In this document: positions 6,810 to 13,142 of the stretch, one piece after another
Layout: each line of letters begins with the position of its first letter
How positions within the stretch are numbered: position 1 is the stretch's first letter
Source: Candidatus Eiseniibacteriota bacterium
Lineage (GTDB): Bacteria; Arandabacterota; Arandabacteria; Arandabacterales; Arandabacteraceae
Assembly: GCA_030592245.1 (NCBI GenBank)
Contig: JAUVJV010000017.1
Span: 1 to 13,142, forward strand
DNA length: 13,142 nt
Direction: 5' to 3'
Program-made: the position numbers and the translations under genes
The notes under the pieces: generated by a model
Told to the model about the DNA's origin: nothing
Database searches by the model: none
Seen by the model: only the letters and a program-made list of their open reading frames with translations

Positions 6810-8496
6810 TCCGTCTGCAAGAAGAGAAGTGGTTGTGGTCGGTGGTGGTGTATCGGGACTTAAGGCCGCCATAGAGGCGGCCGACCAGGGAGCGAGCGTA
6901 ACCCTGGTAGAGGAATCCCCATTCCTGGGCGACCTGCTCTTGAAGGAGGGGAGGATTCCTCCCGACGGCTTCCCGTCGCTTTGCCTCTCATCGAAACTCA
7001 TAAACCGGGTTGTCCATCATCCGGGGATCCGGGTCTTGACCAACTCCTCTGTTAAGCGCGTGTCGAAGACCGATGGCGGGATCAAGGTCAGCCTCAAGCG
7101 CTGGCCCGCGAGAGTGAATGAGGCCTGCAATGCCTGCGGCGAATGCCTCATGGTCTGTCCCATCAAGCCTTATGACCGGTTCAATGAGGGACTGATGCTC
7201 CGGACGGCCATAGATTTCGCCGGCCCCAGGGACTTCGGAGGCATATACAATATTGAAAAGGAAACGCCCGCCTGCCAGGAGAAGTGCCCGGTTCATATAG
7301 ACATACGCAAGTACGTGGGGCTCATAGCCGGCGGCCGGTATGAGGAGGCCATCAAGGTGGTGAGGGACAAGAATCCCTTGCCCGCGGTGTGCGGTCGGAT
7401 CTGTCCGCATCCCTGCGAGAGTGTGTGCAACCGGGGCAGGCAGGACGAGGCCGTGGCCATCGATGCCCTCAAAAGATTCGTCTCCGATTATGAAATCGCC
7501 CAGAGACAGGCCGGCAAGTTTGTACCTCCCAAGCCTAAGAAGGACAGGAAGATAAAGGTGGCGGTGGTAGGCGCCGGCCCCGCGGGCCTCACCGTGGCCC
7601 ACGACCTCGCGCTGGAGGGTTTCAGGCCCACCATATTCGAGGCCGAGTCGGTGCCCGGCGGAATGCTGCACCTCGGGATACCCGAGTACAGGCTTCCCCG
7701 GGACATCATCATGAATGACGTGGCCTATATAGAAGATCTCGGGGTGGAGATAAAGTACAATACCCCGCTTACTAAGAAGTTCACGGTCGACGACCTCTTC
7801 AAGCAGGGTTACAAGGCGATCTTCATGGGCGTCGGCGCTTACGAGGGCCTCAAGATGAGGGTTGAGGGCGAGGATGAATATGAGGGCTTTCTCGATTGCA
7901 TAAAGTTCCTGAAGCGGGTCAACTTGGGGGACAAGTCCAAGCCGGGGGACAAGGTGATCGTCATAGGCGGCGGTAATTCCGCCATCGATTCGGCGCGAAC
8001 AGCTATCCGCCTGGGCTGCGATGAGGTCACGCTGCTCTACAGGCGTTCCAGGAAGGAAATGCCCGCCAATTCGTGGGAGATCGATGCGGCCGCCGAGGAG
8101 GGAGTCAAGATCCACTATCTTGCAGCACCCGTCAAGATCCTGGGCAAACAGGGCAAGGTGGTCGGCATGAAATGCACCAGGATGAGACTCGGCAAGCTGG
8201 ACGCAAGCGGCAGGAGAAGGCCCATCCCCATAGAGGGCAGTGAGTTCGAGGTGGAAGCCGATCTCATCGTACCGGCCGTAAGCCAGCGTCCGGATATCTC
8301 GTTCCTGCCCGAAGAGCATGGCTTTGAGATCTCCCGCTGGAACTCGTTTGAGGTGGACACCTCGACCGGCGCAACCAACCGCCCCGGCATCTACTCGGGC
8401 GGTGACGCCGTGACCGGTCCCGCGACCGTGATCGAGGCGATCCAGGCGGGCCACATAGCTGCAAGCGCGATGAAGGAGTACCTGAGTCAGCCATGA
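6802..8496 (+). CDS. HdrA N-terminal half fused to GltD/NfnB-type NAD(P)H oxidoreductase
   Basis: The first about 150 residues are an HdrA flavin start: VVVVGGGVSGLKAA, then [4Fe-4S] ligands C109, C112, C115, C119 and DRFNEGLMLRTAID. The sequence then switches to a glutamate-synthase small-subunit (GltD) module with CQEKCP (C158, C162), CGRICPHPCESVC (C197, C201, C205, C209), FAD motif GAGPAG (257-262), PGGMLHLGIPEYRLP, and pyridine-nucleotide motif IGGGNSAID from 388 with YRRSRKEMPA. GltD and NfnB-type proteins exchange electrons between NAD(P)H, FAD and iron-sulfur clusters, so this is the likely nucleotide port of the complex. The HdrA half stops early and its remainder is in the next gene. 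It begins within the end of mvhD and stops at an ATGA junction. The TNDCSxC motif is missing from its HdrA part. NADPH versus NADH preference is not decided. Confidence 0.9.
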   Translation: MSDPSARREVVVVGGGVSGLKAAIEAADQGASVTLVEESPFLGDLLLKEGRIPPDGFPSLCLSSKLINRVVHHPGIRVLTNSSVKRVSKTDGGIKVSLKRWPARVNEACNACGECLMVCPIKPYDRFNEGLMLRTAIDFAGPRDFGGIYNIEKETPACQEKCPVHIDIRKYVGLIAGGRYEEAIKVVRDKNPLPAVCGRICPHPCESVCNRGRQDEAVAIDALKRFVSDYEIAQRQAGKFVPPKPKKDRKIKVAVVGAGPAGLTVAHDLALEGFRPTIFEAESVPGGMLHLGIPEYRLPRDIIMNDVAYIEDLGVEIKYNTPLTKKFTVDDLFKQGYKAIFMGVGAYEGLKMRVEGEDEYEGFLDCIKFLKRVNLGDKSKPGDKVIVIGGGNSAIDSARTAIRLGCDEVTLLYRRSRKEMPANSWEIDAAAEEGVKIHYLAAPVKILGKQGKVVGMKCTRMRLGKLDASGRRRPIPIEGSEFEVEADLIVPAVSQRPDISFLPEEHGFEISRWNSFEVDTSTGATNRPGIYSGGDAVTGPATVIEAIQAGHIAASAMKEYLSQP

Positions 8497-10844
8497 AGAA
8501 ACCCAAGTACATATCCGAATTCCGGGACATCCCGACTCCCCGCCACAAGATGCCTGAGCTTGAGCTCGATGAGCGTCAGGGCAATTTCAACGAGGTGGAG
8601 CTGGGGCTAAAGGAGGAGGCGGTGCTTGCCGAGGCGGCAAGATGCCTCAGCTGCCGGCGATGCATCGGCTGCGGGCTCTGTCTCGCCGAATGCGACCAGG
8701 AGGCCATCGTCTATGATGAGAAGGTCAGCAGCGTCACGCTGGAGGCGGATGCCGTCGTGTTCACATCCGACGGCCAGGTCTTCAATCCCGATCGCAAGGA
8801 AGAACTGGCTTATTGCGACGCGGCCAATGTGATAACAAGCATAGAGTTCGAGCGAATGGTGAGTCCGGCAGGCCCCTTCGGGGGGTACCTGCTCAAGCCC
8901 TTCGATGGTGATGTCCCCCGGACGATCGCTTTCATCCAGTGCGTGGGCTCGCGTGAAGAGGCGATAGGCGCGGACTATTGTTCCACGGTTTGCTGCTCCC
9001 GTACCTTTTCCCAGGCCAGGCAGGCCAGGGACCTGCTTGGTGATGTGAAGGTCACGGTGCTTCACCGGGGATTAAGGCCCATCGGCAAGCTGGGCGAGAA
9101 GGACCTGGTGGCGCTCAAGGAGGCGGACTGGACCGAATTCACCGAGGCCGCCGTCATCGGAGTCGAGGAAGATCCCGCCTCCGGCAAGCTGACTGTTACC
9201 TATGCCGCCGGCGAGGACGAGACCAGCGACACCTTCGACCTGGTAGTGCTGGCCGTAGGAGTCCAATCCATGCGGGACTTCAAGCGCCATGCCCGGGTGG
9301 GAGGGGCCCAGACCAACAAGTTCGGTTTCATATCACGCAATATCGGCGACCTCATGGCCCGGCAGGCTGGAGTGGCCTTCGCGGGATCGATCACGGGACC
9401 ACGATCAGATGAGGACGCCGTTGTGGATGCCATTGCCGCGGCGAGCTGGTCGCTTGAAGGCGTGAGCGAACCCTGGCCTGAGGGACGCGAGGCCGGCAAG
9501 GGCAAGCCGCTGGTCTTCGCGTGTAAGTACGGCCTGGACCTGGCAGGAAAGGACGCCTCGGCGCTGGCGGGTATGGATGGGAATGGCGCAGGGGCCGAAG
9601 GGACTTATCCCTTCTTATGTTACAAGGAGGGGAGGGCGGCGATATCATCCTCGATCGGTGAGGCGTCAGGCCTGGTGATCGCGGGCTGTCACAGGGGAAG
9701 CCACGAAGATCTCTTCGAGCGGCTGTTCGGCCTGCCGCCGGGCAGGGTGGCGATCCTGGGGAAGGACGAGCTGGAAGGCGATCCTGGTGAAGCCGTGTCC
9801 TCGGCGATCGAGACCTTATCCTCCGGGTCGGCTTCGGCGGACACCCCGGTAGGAGAGGGGACCGCGAGATCCTCAACCGTGGTGGTCCTCGGCGGGGGCA
9901 CGAGCGGGCTGGCAGCTGCCGGCGAGCTCGTTCGAAGGGGCGCGGACGTGGTCTTGATCGAGAAGTCCGCCGGCCTCGGCAAGACCCTGATCGATGCCGC
10001 CATAGACGCGGGCGCCGATGTGGATAAAGCCGAGGGCTTCATCGAATCCATAAGGAAAAGCGATAAGGCCACGATCCTCTTGTCCAGTACCCTCGAGGCG
10101 GTGGACCGCACCGGGGCCAATCTGGCGGTCAAGGTATCGGGGAGTGCTGGAGAGAAGGTGATCGAGGCCGGGGCACTGCTCCTGGCAACGGGGGCCGAAC
10201 TCTACGCGCCGGATGAGTATCCCTATAGTACGGCCGGCACGGTAATCGGCCAGGCCGAGTTCAGGTCGAGGGCCATGGGTGGAGACAAGTCCTCGAATAC
10301 GATCATAATGATACAATGTGTCGGGGCCAGGAATGCGGAGCACCCCTACTGCAGCATATACTGTTGCAAGCAAGCCCTCTCGAATGCTATTCTCTACAGG
10401 AGCAATAACCCCGAAGCGGATATAACGATCCTGCACAAGGGTATCAGGGTCTATGGCTTCGATGAGGAGCTCCTGACGGGTGCGGTGGAGCAGGGCATAA
10501 AGTTCGTGGAATTCGATGATCCGCCCGAGTTGGAAGCCGAGGCCGGTGTGGTAGTCAAGGTCCGGTCGAGAGATGGGGAGGACCTCAAGCTGAGCGCCGA
10601 CCTTGTCGTGCTCTCCCTCGCCCACTCGCACGGCAAGGCCCAGAAGGGGCTGGCGGATCTCACCGGTGTTGCCCTGGATGAGCTCGGTTTTCTCATGTCC
10701 AGGAATACGCTCAGCACTCCGTTTGCCACGCCTGTGGAAGGAATTTATGCTTGCGGTTTCGCGCGCAGGCCTGTAATAGCTGAGGATGCGTTTGTGGAGG
10801 GGGTAGGTGCTGCAGGAGCGATTTGCGCCAGGCTCGAAATTTGA
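8493..10844 (+). CDS. HdrA C-terminal half, degenerate MvhD-like domain and second HdrA flavin module in one protein
   Basis: This 783-residue protein has three parts. Residues 1-330 open with the tail typical of HdrA-GltD fusions (MPELELDERQGNFNEVELGL) and a cysteine run C51, C54, C57, C60, C63, C67. They continue as the HdrA C-terminal flavin half with CVGSREEA and YCSTVCC. Residues about 338-445 resemble MvhD: VFACKYGLDLAG (C344), FLCYKEGRAAI (C376) and VIAGCHRGSHEDLF (C399), with most cluster ligands lost. Residues about 460-783 are another HdrA FAD module: GGGTSG (467-472), LATGAELY, CVGARNAEHPYCSIYCCKQA and GIYACGFARRPVIAEDAF. QmoB also mixes HdrA and MvhD domains, but in a different order. 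The ATG at 8493 overlaps the preceding stop. Together the two proteins probably rebuild one large flavoprotein subunit. Confidence 0.87.
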   Translation: MKKPKYISEFRDIPTPRHKMPELELDERQGNFNEVELGLKEEAVLAEAARCLSCRRCIGCGLCLAECDQEAIVYDEKVSSVTLEADAVVFTSDGQVFNPDRKEELAYCDAANVITSIEFERMVSPAGPFGGYLLKPFDGDVPRTIAFIQCVGSREEAIGADYCSTVCCSRTFSQARQARDLLGDVKVTVLHRGLRPIGKLGEKDLVALKEADWTEFTEAAVIGVEEDPASGKLTVTYAAGEDETSDTFDLVVLAVGVQSMRDFKRHARVGGAQTNKFGFISRNIGDLMARQAGVAFAGSITGPRSDEDAVVDAIAAASWSLEGVSEPWPEGREAGKGKPLVFACKYGLDLAGKDASALAGMDGNGAGAEGTYPFLCYKEGRAAISSSIGEASGLVIAGCHRGSHEDLFERLFGLPPGRVAILGKDELEGDPGEAVSSAIETLSSGSASADTPVGEGTARSSTVVVLGGGTSGLAAAGELVRRGADVVLIEKSAGLGKTLIDAAIDAGADVDKAEGFIESIRKSDKATILLSSTLEAVDRTGANLAVKVSGSAGEKVIEAGALLLATGAELYAPDEYPYSTAGTVIGQAEFRSRAMGGDKSSNTIIMIQCVGARNAEHPYCSIYCCKQALSNAILYRSNNPEADITILHKGIRVYGFDEELLTGAVEQGIKFVEFDDPPELEAEAGVVVKVRSRDGEDLKLSADLVVLSLAHSHGKAQKGLADLTGVALDELGFLMSRNTLSTPFATPVEGIYACGFARRPVIAEDAFVEGVGAAGAICARLEI

Positions 10845-10863
10845 GCCGCGGGAGGGTTTGCAA

Positions 10864-11223
10864 TTGACGCTTGAGGAAATCAGTAGAGTTATTGAGTGTG
10901 AAGTAATCACGGGTGAGAAGAATCTCGACCAGGACTTCACCGAGGTGTGCGCAGCCGACCTGATGAGTGACGTGCTCGCGTTTGTGGCCCCCGGCGGGCT
11001 TCTCCTCACGGGCCTGAGGAATATCCAGTCGGTGATAACCTCCCACGTGGCCGAGGTCAGGGCCATCGTCTATGTCAGAGGCAAGGTACCCGATGAGGAA
11101 GCCATTAAGCTGGCGGAGCAGAAGGGAATACCGCTGCTGTCCAGCCGTCTCTCAATGTTCGAGGCGTCTGGCCGCCTGTTCCAGAAGGGCTTGAGGCCCG
11201 GGAGTAATATCAAACCCCTATGA
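10864..11223 (+). CDS. DRTGG-domain protein
   Basis: This 119-residue protein matches the DRTGG family: a short LTLEEISRVIECEVITGE start, then ADLMSDVLAFV and GLLLTGLRNIQSVITSHVAEVRAIVYVRGKVPDEEAIKLAEQKGIPLL as recognisable successive segments. DRTGG domains occur with CBS domains, phosphotransacetylase and, as stand-alone proteins, in hydrogenase-associated operons; their ligand there is unknown. I chose TTG 10864 because GGAGG (10851-10855) sits 8 nt upstream and the family usually begins at this strand. A GTG at 10807 is also in frame but lies inside the preceding gene. The stop overlaps the next ATG. A regulatory or ligand-sensing role is inferred from the neighbours. Confidence 0.83.
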   Translation: MTLEEISRVIECEVITGEKNLDQDFTEVCAADLMSDVLAFVAPGGLLLTGLRNIQSVITSHVAEVRAIVYVRGKVPDEEAIKLAEQKGIPLLSSRLSMFEASGRLFQKGLRPGSNIKPL

Positions 11224-11663
11224 GCGATGACGTTTTGTTCTTCAAAGAATTCTCGATAATGGGCAAGGATTTCTCCAATGCCGGTTCCGTATCGACCGAG
11301 ATCAAGTCTATCCTGAAGGAAATCGGTTTTGACCGCCTGATTGTGAGGCGGGCGGCCATTGCCTCATACGAGGCCGAGATGAACGTGGTGATGTATGCCA
11401 AGCGTGCCGTGGCAAGGCTTTCCGCCACCCCGACTTCGATCAAGATCGAGTTCCAGGATGAGGGCCAGGGGATCGCGGACGTTGACCTCGCATTGGAGGA
11501 GGGATACTCGACGGCCACTCCCGAGATGAGGGAAATGGGTTTCGGGGCCGGAATGGGCCTTCCCAACATAAGGCACAATGCCGACGAATTCGACATATCC
11601 TCAGAAGTCGACAAGGGGACCCATCTGATTTTTACCATTCACGCGGATGGGAACAATGGATAG
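11220..11663 (+). CDS. RsbW-like ATP-binding protein (HATPase_c, anti-sigma factor family)
   Basis: This 147-residue protein is a small stand-alone GHKL ATPase domain. It has an N-box around E51-N55 (EAEMN), a G1 box DEGQGIAD at 80-87, and a glycine-rich lid GFGAGMGLPNIR at 107-118 followed by VDKGTHLIFTI. RsbW/SpoIIAB-type proteins are serine kinases that bind sigma factors or anti-anti-sigma proteins. In many Clostridia and Thermotogae related genes sit beside DRTGG proteins and hydrogenase-like genes, as here. No sigma factor or STAS partner is in the window. ATG 11220 overlaps the previous stop as ATGA. A role in transducing redox or nucleotide state is inferred. Confidence 0.86.
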   Translation: MSDDVLFFKEFSIMGKDFSNAGSVSTEIKSILKEIGFDRLIVRRAAIASYEAEMNVVMYAKRAVARLSATPTSIKIEFQDEGQGIADVDLALEEGYSTATPEMREMGFGAGMGLPNIRHNADEFDISSEVDKGTHLIFTIHADGNNG

Positions 11664-12921
11664 ATACTACCACCCCATAGAGATACGCCCCGAGTTATGT
11701 AATGGCAGAATGAAGTGCATGCGTATCTGTCCCACCCGGGCGATCAGGGTGAAGCAGGGCAAGGCCCAAATCATTGATGAGCTCTGCGTGGACTGCGGGG
11801 CGTGCATAACCGTCTGCCCGTCGGGGGCGATCGTTCCCTTGACCGACCCCTTTGCCTCTTCCTTGAACTTCAAGTACAAGGTCGCTCTACCCTCGCCGGT
11901 GCTCTTCTCCCAGTTCAGGCCCGAGGCCGACCCCAGGAAGGTGGTCCAGGGCCTCAAGAAGATCGGGTTCGACTATGTATGTGATGTCTCTGATGCCTGT
12001 GAAGAGGTGAGCATCGCGGTTGAGGAATACTTGTCCAGTTACAGGGGGAGGCTCCCGCTGATCTCTCAGCTCTGTCCCGCCGTGGTCAGGCTGATCCAGG
12101 TGAAATACCCCGATCTCACGGAGTTGGTCGCCCCGATCGAGGTGCCGCGGGAGATCGCGGCAAGGGATGTCAAGCAGAAGCTATCCAGGGAGCTCGGGGT
12201 CGGACTCGAGGACATAGGGGTCATCTACATCACCACCTGCGCATCCAAGATGGTTTCAATAAAGCAGCCCGCGGAGAAGGAGAGCTCCTGGATCGATGGG
12301 GCCGTGTCCATCGCGGATGTCTTCGGCCCGCTGTTCGCGGCGGTGAGTGATATAAAGGATGAGGACGTCGACGTGGATGGCTCGGAAGGGTTCCGTTTCA
12401 GTGCCGGGTGGTCCATGCTGGGGGAGATGACTCGCCTTGTGGGATCCGAGCATTCCATAAGCGTCTCGGGTCTAAGCGATGTTACCCAGATACTGGACGA
12501 TATTGAGAACTCGAGGCTCAGGGACGTGGAGTTCGTGGAGGCCATGTCCTGTCTGGGCGGGTGCATCGGTGGGGCCCTCGTTGTCGAGAACATGTATGTG
12601 GCCCGGAGCAGCACCAACAGCCTGCTCAGGAAATACGGGAGCAAGTTCACGGCCGACAGGGACAAGGTGGTCGAGAAGTTCCGGAAGGGACACTACTCCC
12701 TCGAGCGGGAGCTGGCCCCCAGGCCGCTCAGGCCGCTTGACCCCGATCTGGCCAAGGCGATTGAGAAGAAAAAGCAGAAGGATACCATTTACACTTCACT
12801 GCCCAGGATTGACTGCGGGTGCTGTGGTGCACCGACCTGTCTGGCATTCGCTGAGGACATAGTCCGGGGCACGGCAAAACTGGAGGACTGTATTTACAGG
12901 GAGGAAAAACAGAATGGGTAG
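11656..12921 (+). CDS. [FeFe]-hydrogenase-like protein with divergent H-cluster motifs (likely sensory type)
   Basis: Three domains are visible in 421 residues. First is a dicluster ferredoxin domain: site one reads C15, R18, C21, C25 (the second Cys is Arg) and site two is complete (C44, C47, C50, C54). Second is a hydrogenase large-subunit C-terminal domain with the four H-cluster cysteines in altered settings: SQLCPAVV (C140, usually TSCxPxW), TTCASK (C195, usually MPCxxK) and AMSCLGGCIGG (C299, C303). Third is a PF04060-type Fe-S domain (CGCCGAPTCLAFAEDIVRG, C387 to C412). The layout matches the non-catalytic or sensory hydrogenase-like proteins that accompany DRTGG and HATPase genes, rather than HydA of the bifurcating HydABC enzyme. 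ATG 11656 gives the usual MDRYYH start; ATG 11647 is an alternative. H2 turnover is uncertain. Confidence 0.85.
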   Translation: MDRYYHPIEIRPELCNGRMKCMRICPTRAIRVKQGKAQIIDELCVDCGACITVCPSGAIVPLTDPFASSLNFKYKVALPSPVLFSQFRPEADPRKVVQGLKKIGFDYVCDVSDACEEVSIAVEEYLSSYRGRLPLISQLCPAVVRLIQVKYPDLTELVAPIEVPREIAARDVKQKLSRELGVGLEDIGVIYITTCASKMVSIKQPAEKESSWIDGAVSIADVFGPLFAAVSDIKDEDVDVDGSEGFRFSAGWSMLGEMTRLVGSEHSISVSGLSDVTQILDDIENSRLRDVEFVEAMSCLGGCIGGALVVENMYVARSSTNSLLRKYGSKFTADRDKVVEKFRKGHYSLERELAPRPLRPLDPDLAKAIEKKKQKDTIYTSLPRIDCGCCGAPTCLAFAEDIVRGTAKLEDCIYREEKQNG

Positions 12922-13057
12922 AGGTGACCGGAAGACCAAGCGAGGCAAGATCTGGGCCGGATCAACCGGCAATGCGCGGCCTAAGTCAGGCAGAAAAAAG
13001 AAGATGGCCAAGGGGAAGTCCCTCAAGCGCACTCCCCCCGAGCCCTCAAAGGCTTAG
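12914..13057 (+). CDS. thx: Small ribosomal subunit protein bTHX
   Basis: A 47-residue, very basic protein begins MGRGDRKTKRGKIWAGSTGN, the hallmark of the 30S protein bTHX (family start MGKGDxKTxRGKI), followed by a Lys/Arg-rich tail. bTHX binds in the head of the small subunit and stabilises rRNA packing; it was described in Thermus and occurs in many other bacteria. AGGGAGG (12898-12904) lies 9 nt upstream of the ATG. The start overlaps the end of the hydrogenase-like gene by 8 nt, so it may be translated from the same mRNA. The last 15 residues (from KSLKRTPPEP) are longer than in short homologues. It is short enough to be missed by gene callers. Confidence 0.87.
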   Translation: MGRGDRKTKRGKIWAGSTGNARPKSGRKKKMAKGKSLKRTPPEPSKA

Positions 13058-13064
13058 AGAACAG

Positions 13065-13092
13065 GGGGTCAGGTCGAGAATTGTGAATTCAC
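13065..13092 (+). repeat. First unit of a short repeat: GGGGTCAGGT plus GTGAATTCAC
   Basis: GGGGTCAGGT (13065-13074) and TTGTGAATTCAC (13081-13092) both recur in the next unit at 13097-13142 with similar spacing. GTGAATTCAC is itself a palindrome. This unit is not self-complementary along its full length. The GGGGTCAGG start resembles REP-like intergenic repeats tied to REP-associated tyrosine transposases; I see no such transposase here. Confidence 0.6.
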
Positions 13093-13096
13093 CAGT

Positions 13097-13142
13097 GGGG
13101 TCAGGTACCGATTTGTGAATTCACAAATCGGTACCTGACCCC
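13097..13142. repeat. Perfect 46-nt palindrome at the window edge (REP-like)
   Basis: Bases 13097-13119 are the exact reverse complement of 13120-13142, centred on GAATTC (13117-13122). It begins GGGGTCAGGTACC and ends GGTACCTGACCCC. As RNA or single-stranded DNA it would form a long hairpin. There is no T-run, so a standard intrinsic terminator is not clear, although it lies 39 nt past the last stop and could end or protect the transcript. It may also be a REP-like mobile repeat, or a fold-back artefact at a contig end. Confidence 0.85.

Noticed and set aside
6988..8454. Long open frame on the minus strand (488 codons)
   Set aside because: It lies wholly opposite the clear GltD/HdrA gene and has no recognisable motifs; it reflects base bias on the opposite strand.
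9873..11066. Minus-strand open frame of 397 codons
   Set aside because: It spans parts of two supported + strand genes and its translation has no recognisable domain.
13097..13142. Intrinsic terminator
   Set aside because: The hairpin is perfect, but there is no following T-run within the window, so a standard Rho-independent terminator cannot be claimed.
1..13142. tRNA, rRNA, CRISPR array or insertion sequence
   Set aside because: No cloverleaf, regularly spaced repeats, transposase or rRNA signatures were recognised; nearly all bases are coding on the + strand.

Overview
The window is a dense, co-directional block on the + strand: a flavin and iron-sulfur electron-transfer locus of heterodisulfide-reductase (Hdr) type from an anaerobic bacterium. 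The base composition looks GC-rich, with frequent AGG and ATA codons. The host is called bacterial because genes have strong Shine-Dalgarno sequences, two in-frame UGA codons are each followed closely by a coding-region hairpin (the bacterial SECIS arrangement; archaea place SECIS in the UTR), and a bacterial bTHX ribosomal protein gene lies at the end. The gene content fits sulfate-reducing, syntrophic or acetogenic anaerobes, but I cannot name a taxon. Genes overlap by 4-26 nt or are separated by at most 45 nt, so it reads as one operon.

Layout: (1) 1-1359, 3' part of an HdrA cut by the left edge. (2) 1379-1849, a divergent MvhD-like protein with a basic tail. (3) 1824-2969, a fused HdrC-HdrB (HdrD-like) protein. 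(4) 2959-4269, a short HdrA interrupted by TGA at 3124-3126, best read as selenocysteine. (5) 4266-5975, a full-length HdrA. (6) 6021-6809, an MvhD with a second in-frame TGA at 6066-6068 (CCNWU motif) and a winged-helix-like C-terminus. (7) 6802-8496, an HdrA N-terminal half fused to a GltD/NfnB-type NAD(P)H oxidoreductase. (8) 8493-10844, the matching HdrA C-terminal half followed by a degenerate MvhD-like domain and another HdrA flavin module. (9) 10864-11663, a DRTGG-domain protein and an RsbW-like ATPase. (10) 11656-12921, a [FeFe]-hydrogenase-like protein with divergent H-cluster motifs. (11) 12914-13057, the small ribosomal protein bTHX. (12) 13065-13142, a short repeat pair ending in a perfect 46-nt palindrome at the window edge.

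The locus therefore encodes about five HdrA-type flavin modules, three MvhD-type modules, one HdrCB and one GltD-like NAD(P)H module. A plausible reading is a large soluble flavin-based electron bifurcating or confurcating complex linking NAD(P)H, ferredoxin and a disulfide-like acceptor, with selenocysteine at two positions. The downstream DRTGG/ATPase/hydrogenase-like trio looks like a sensory or regulatory module. No NiFe-hydrogenase large subunit, formate dehydrogenase or Flox genes are in the window, so the electron donor and acceptor remain unknown.

Conventional ORF calling would cut both UGA genes short and would miss bTHX.
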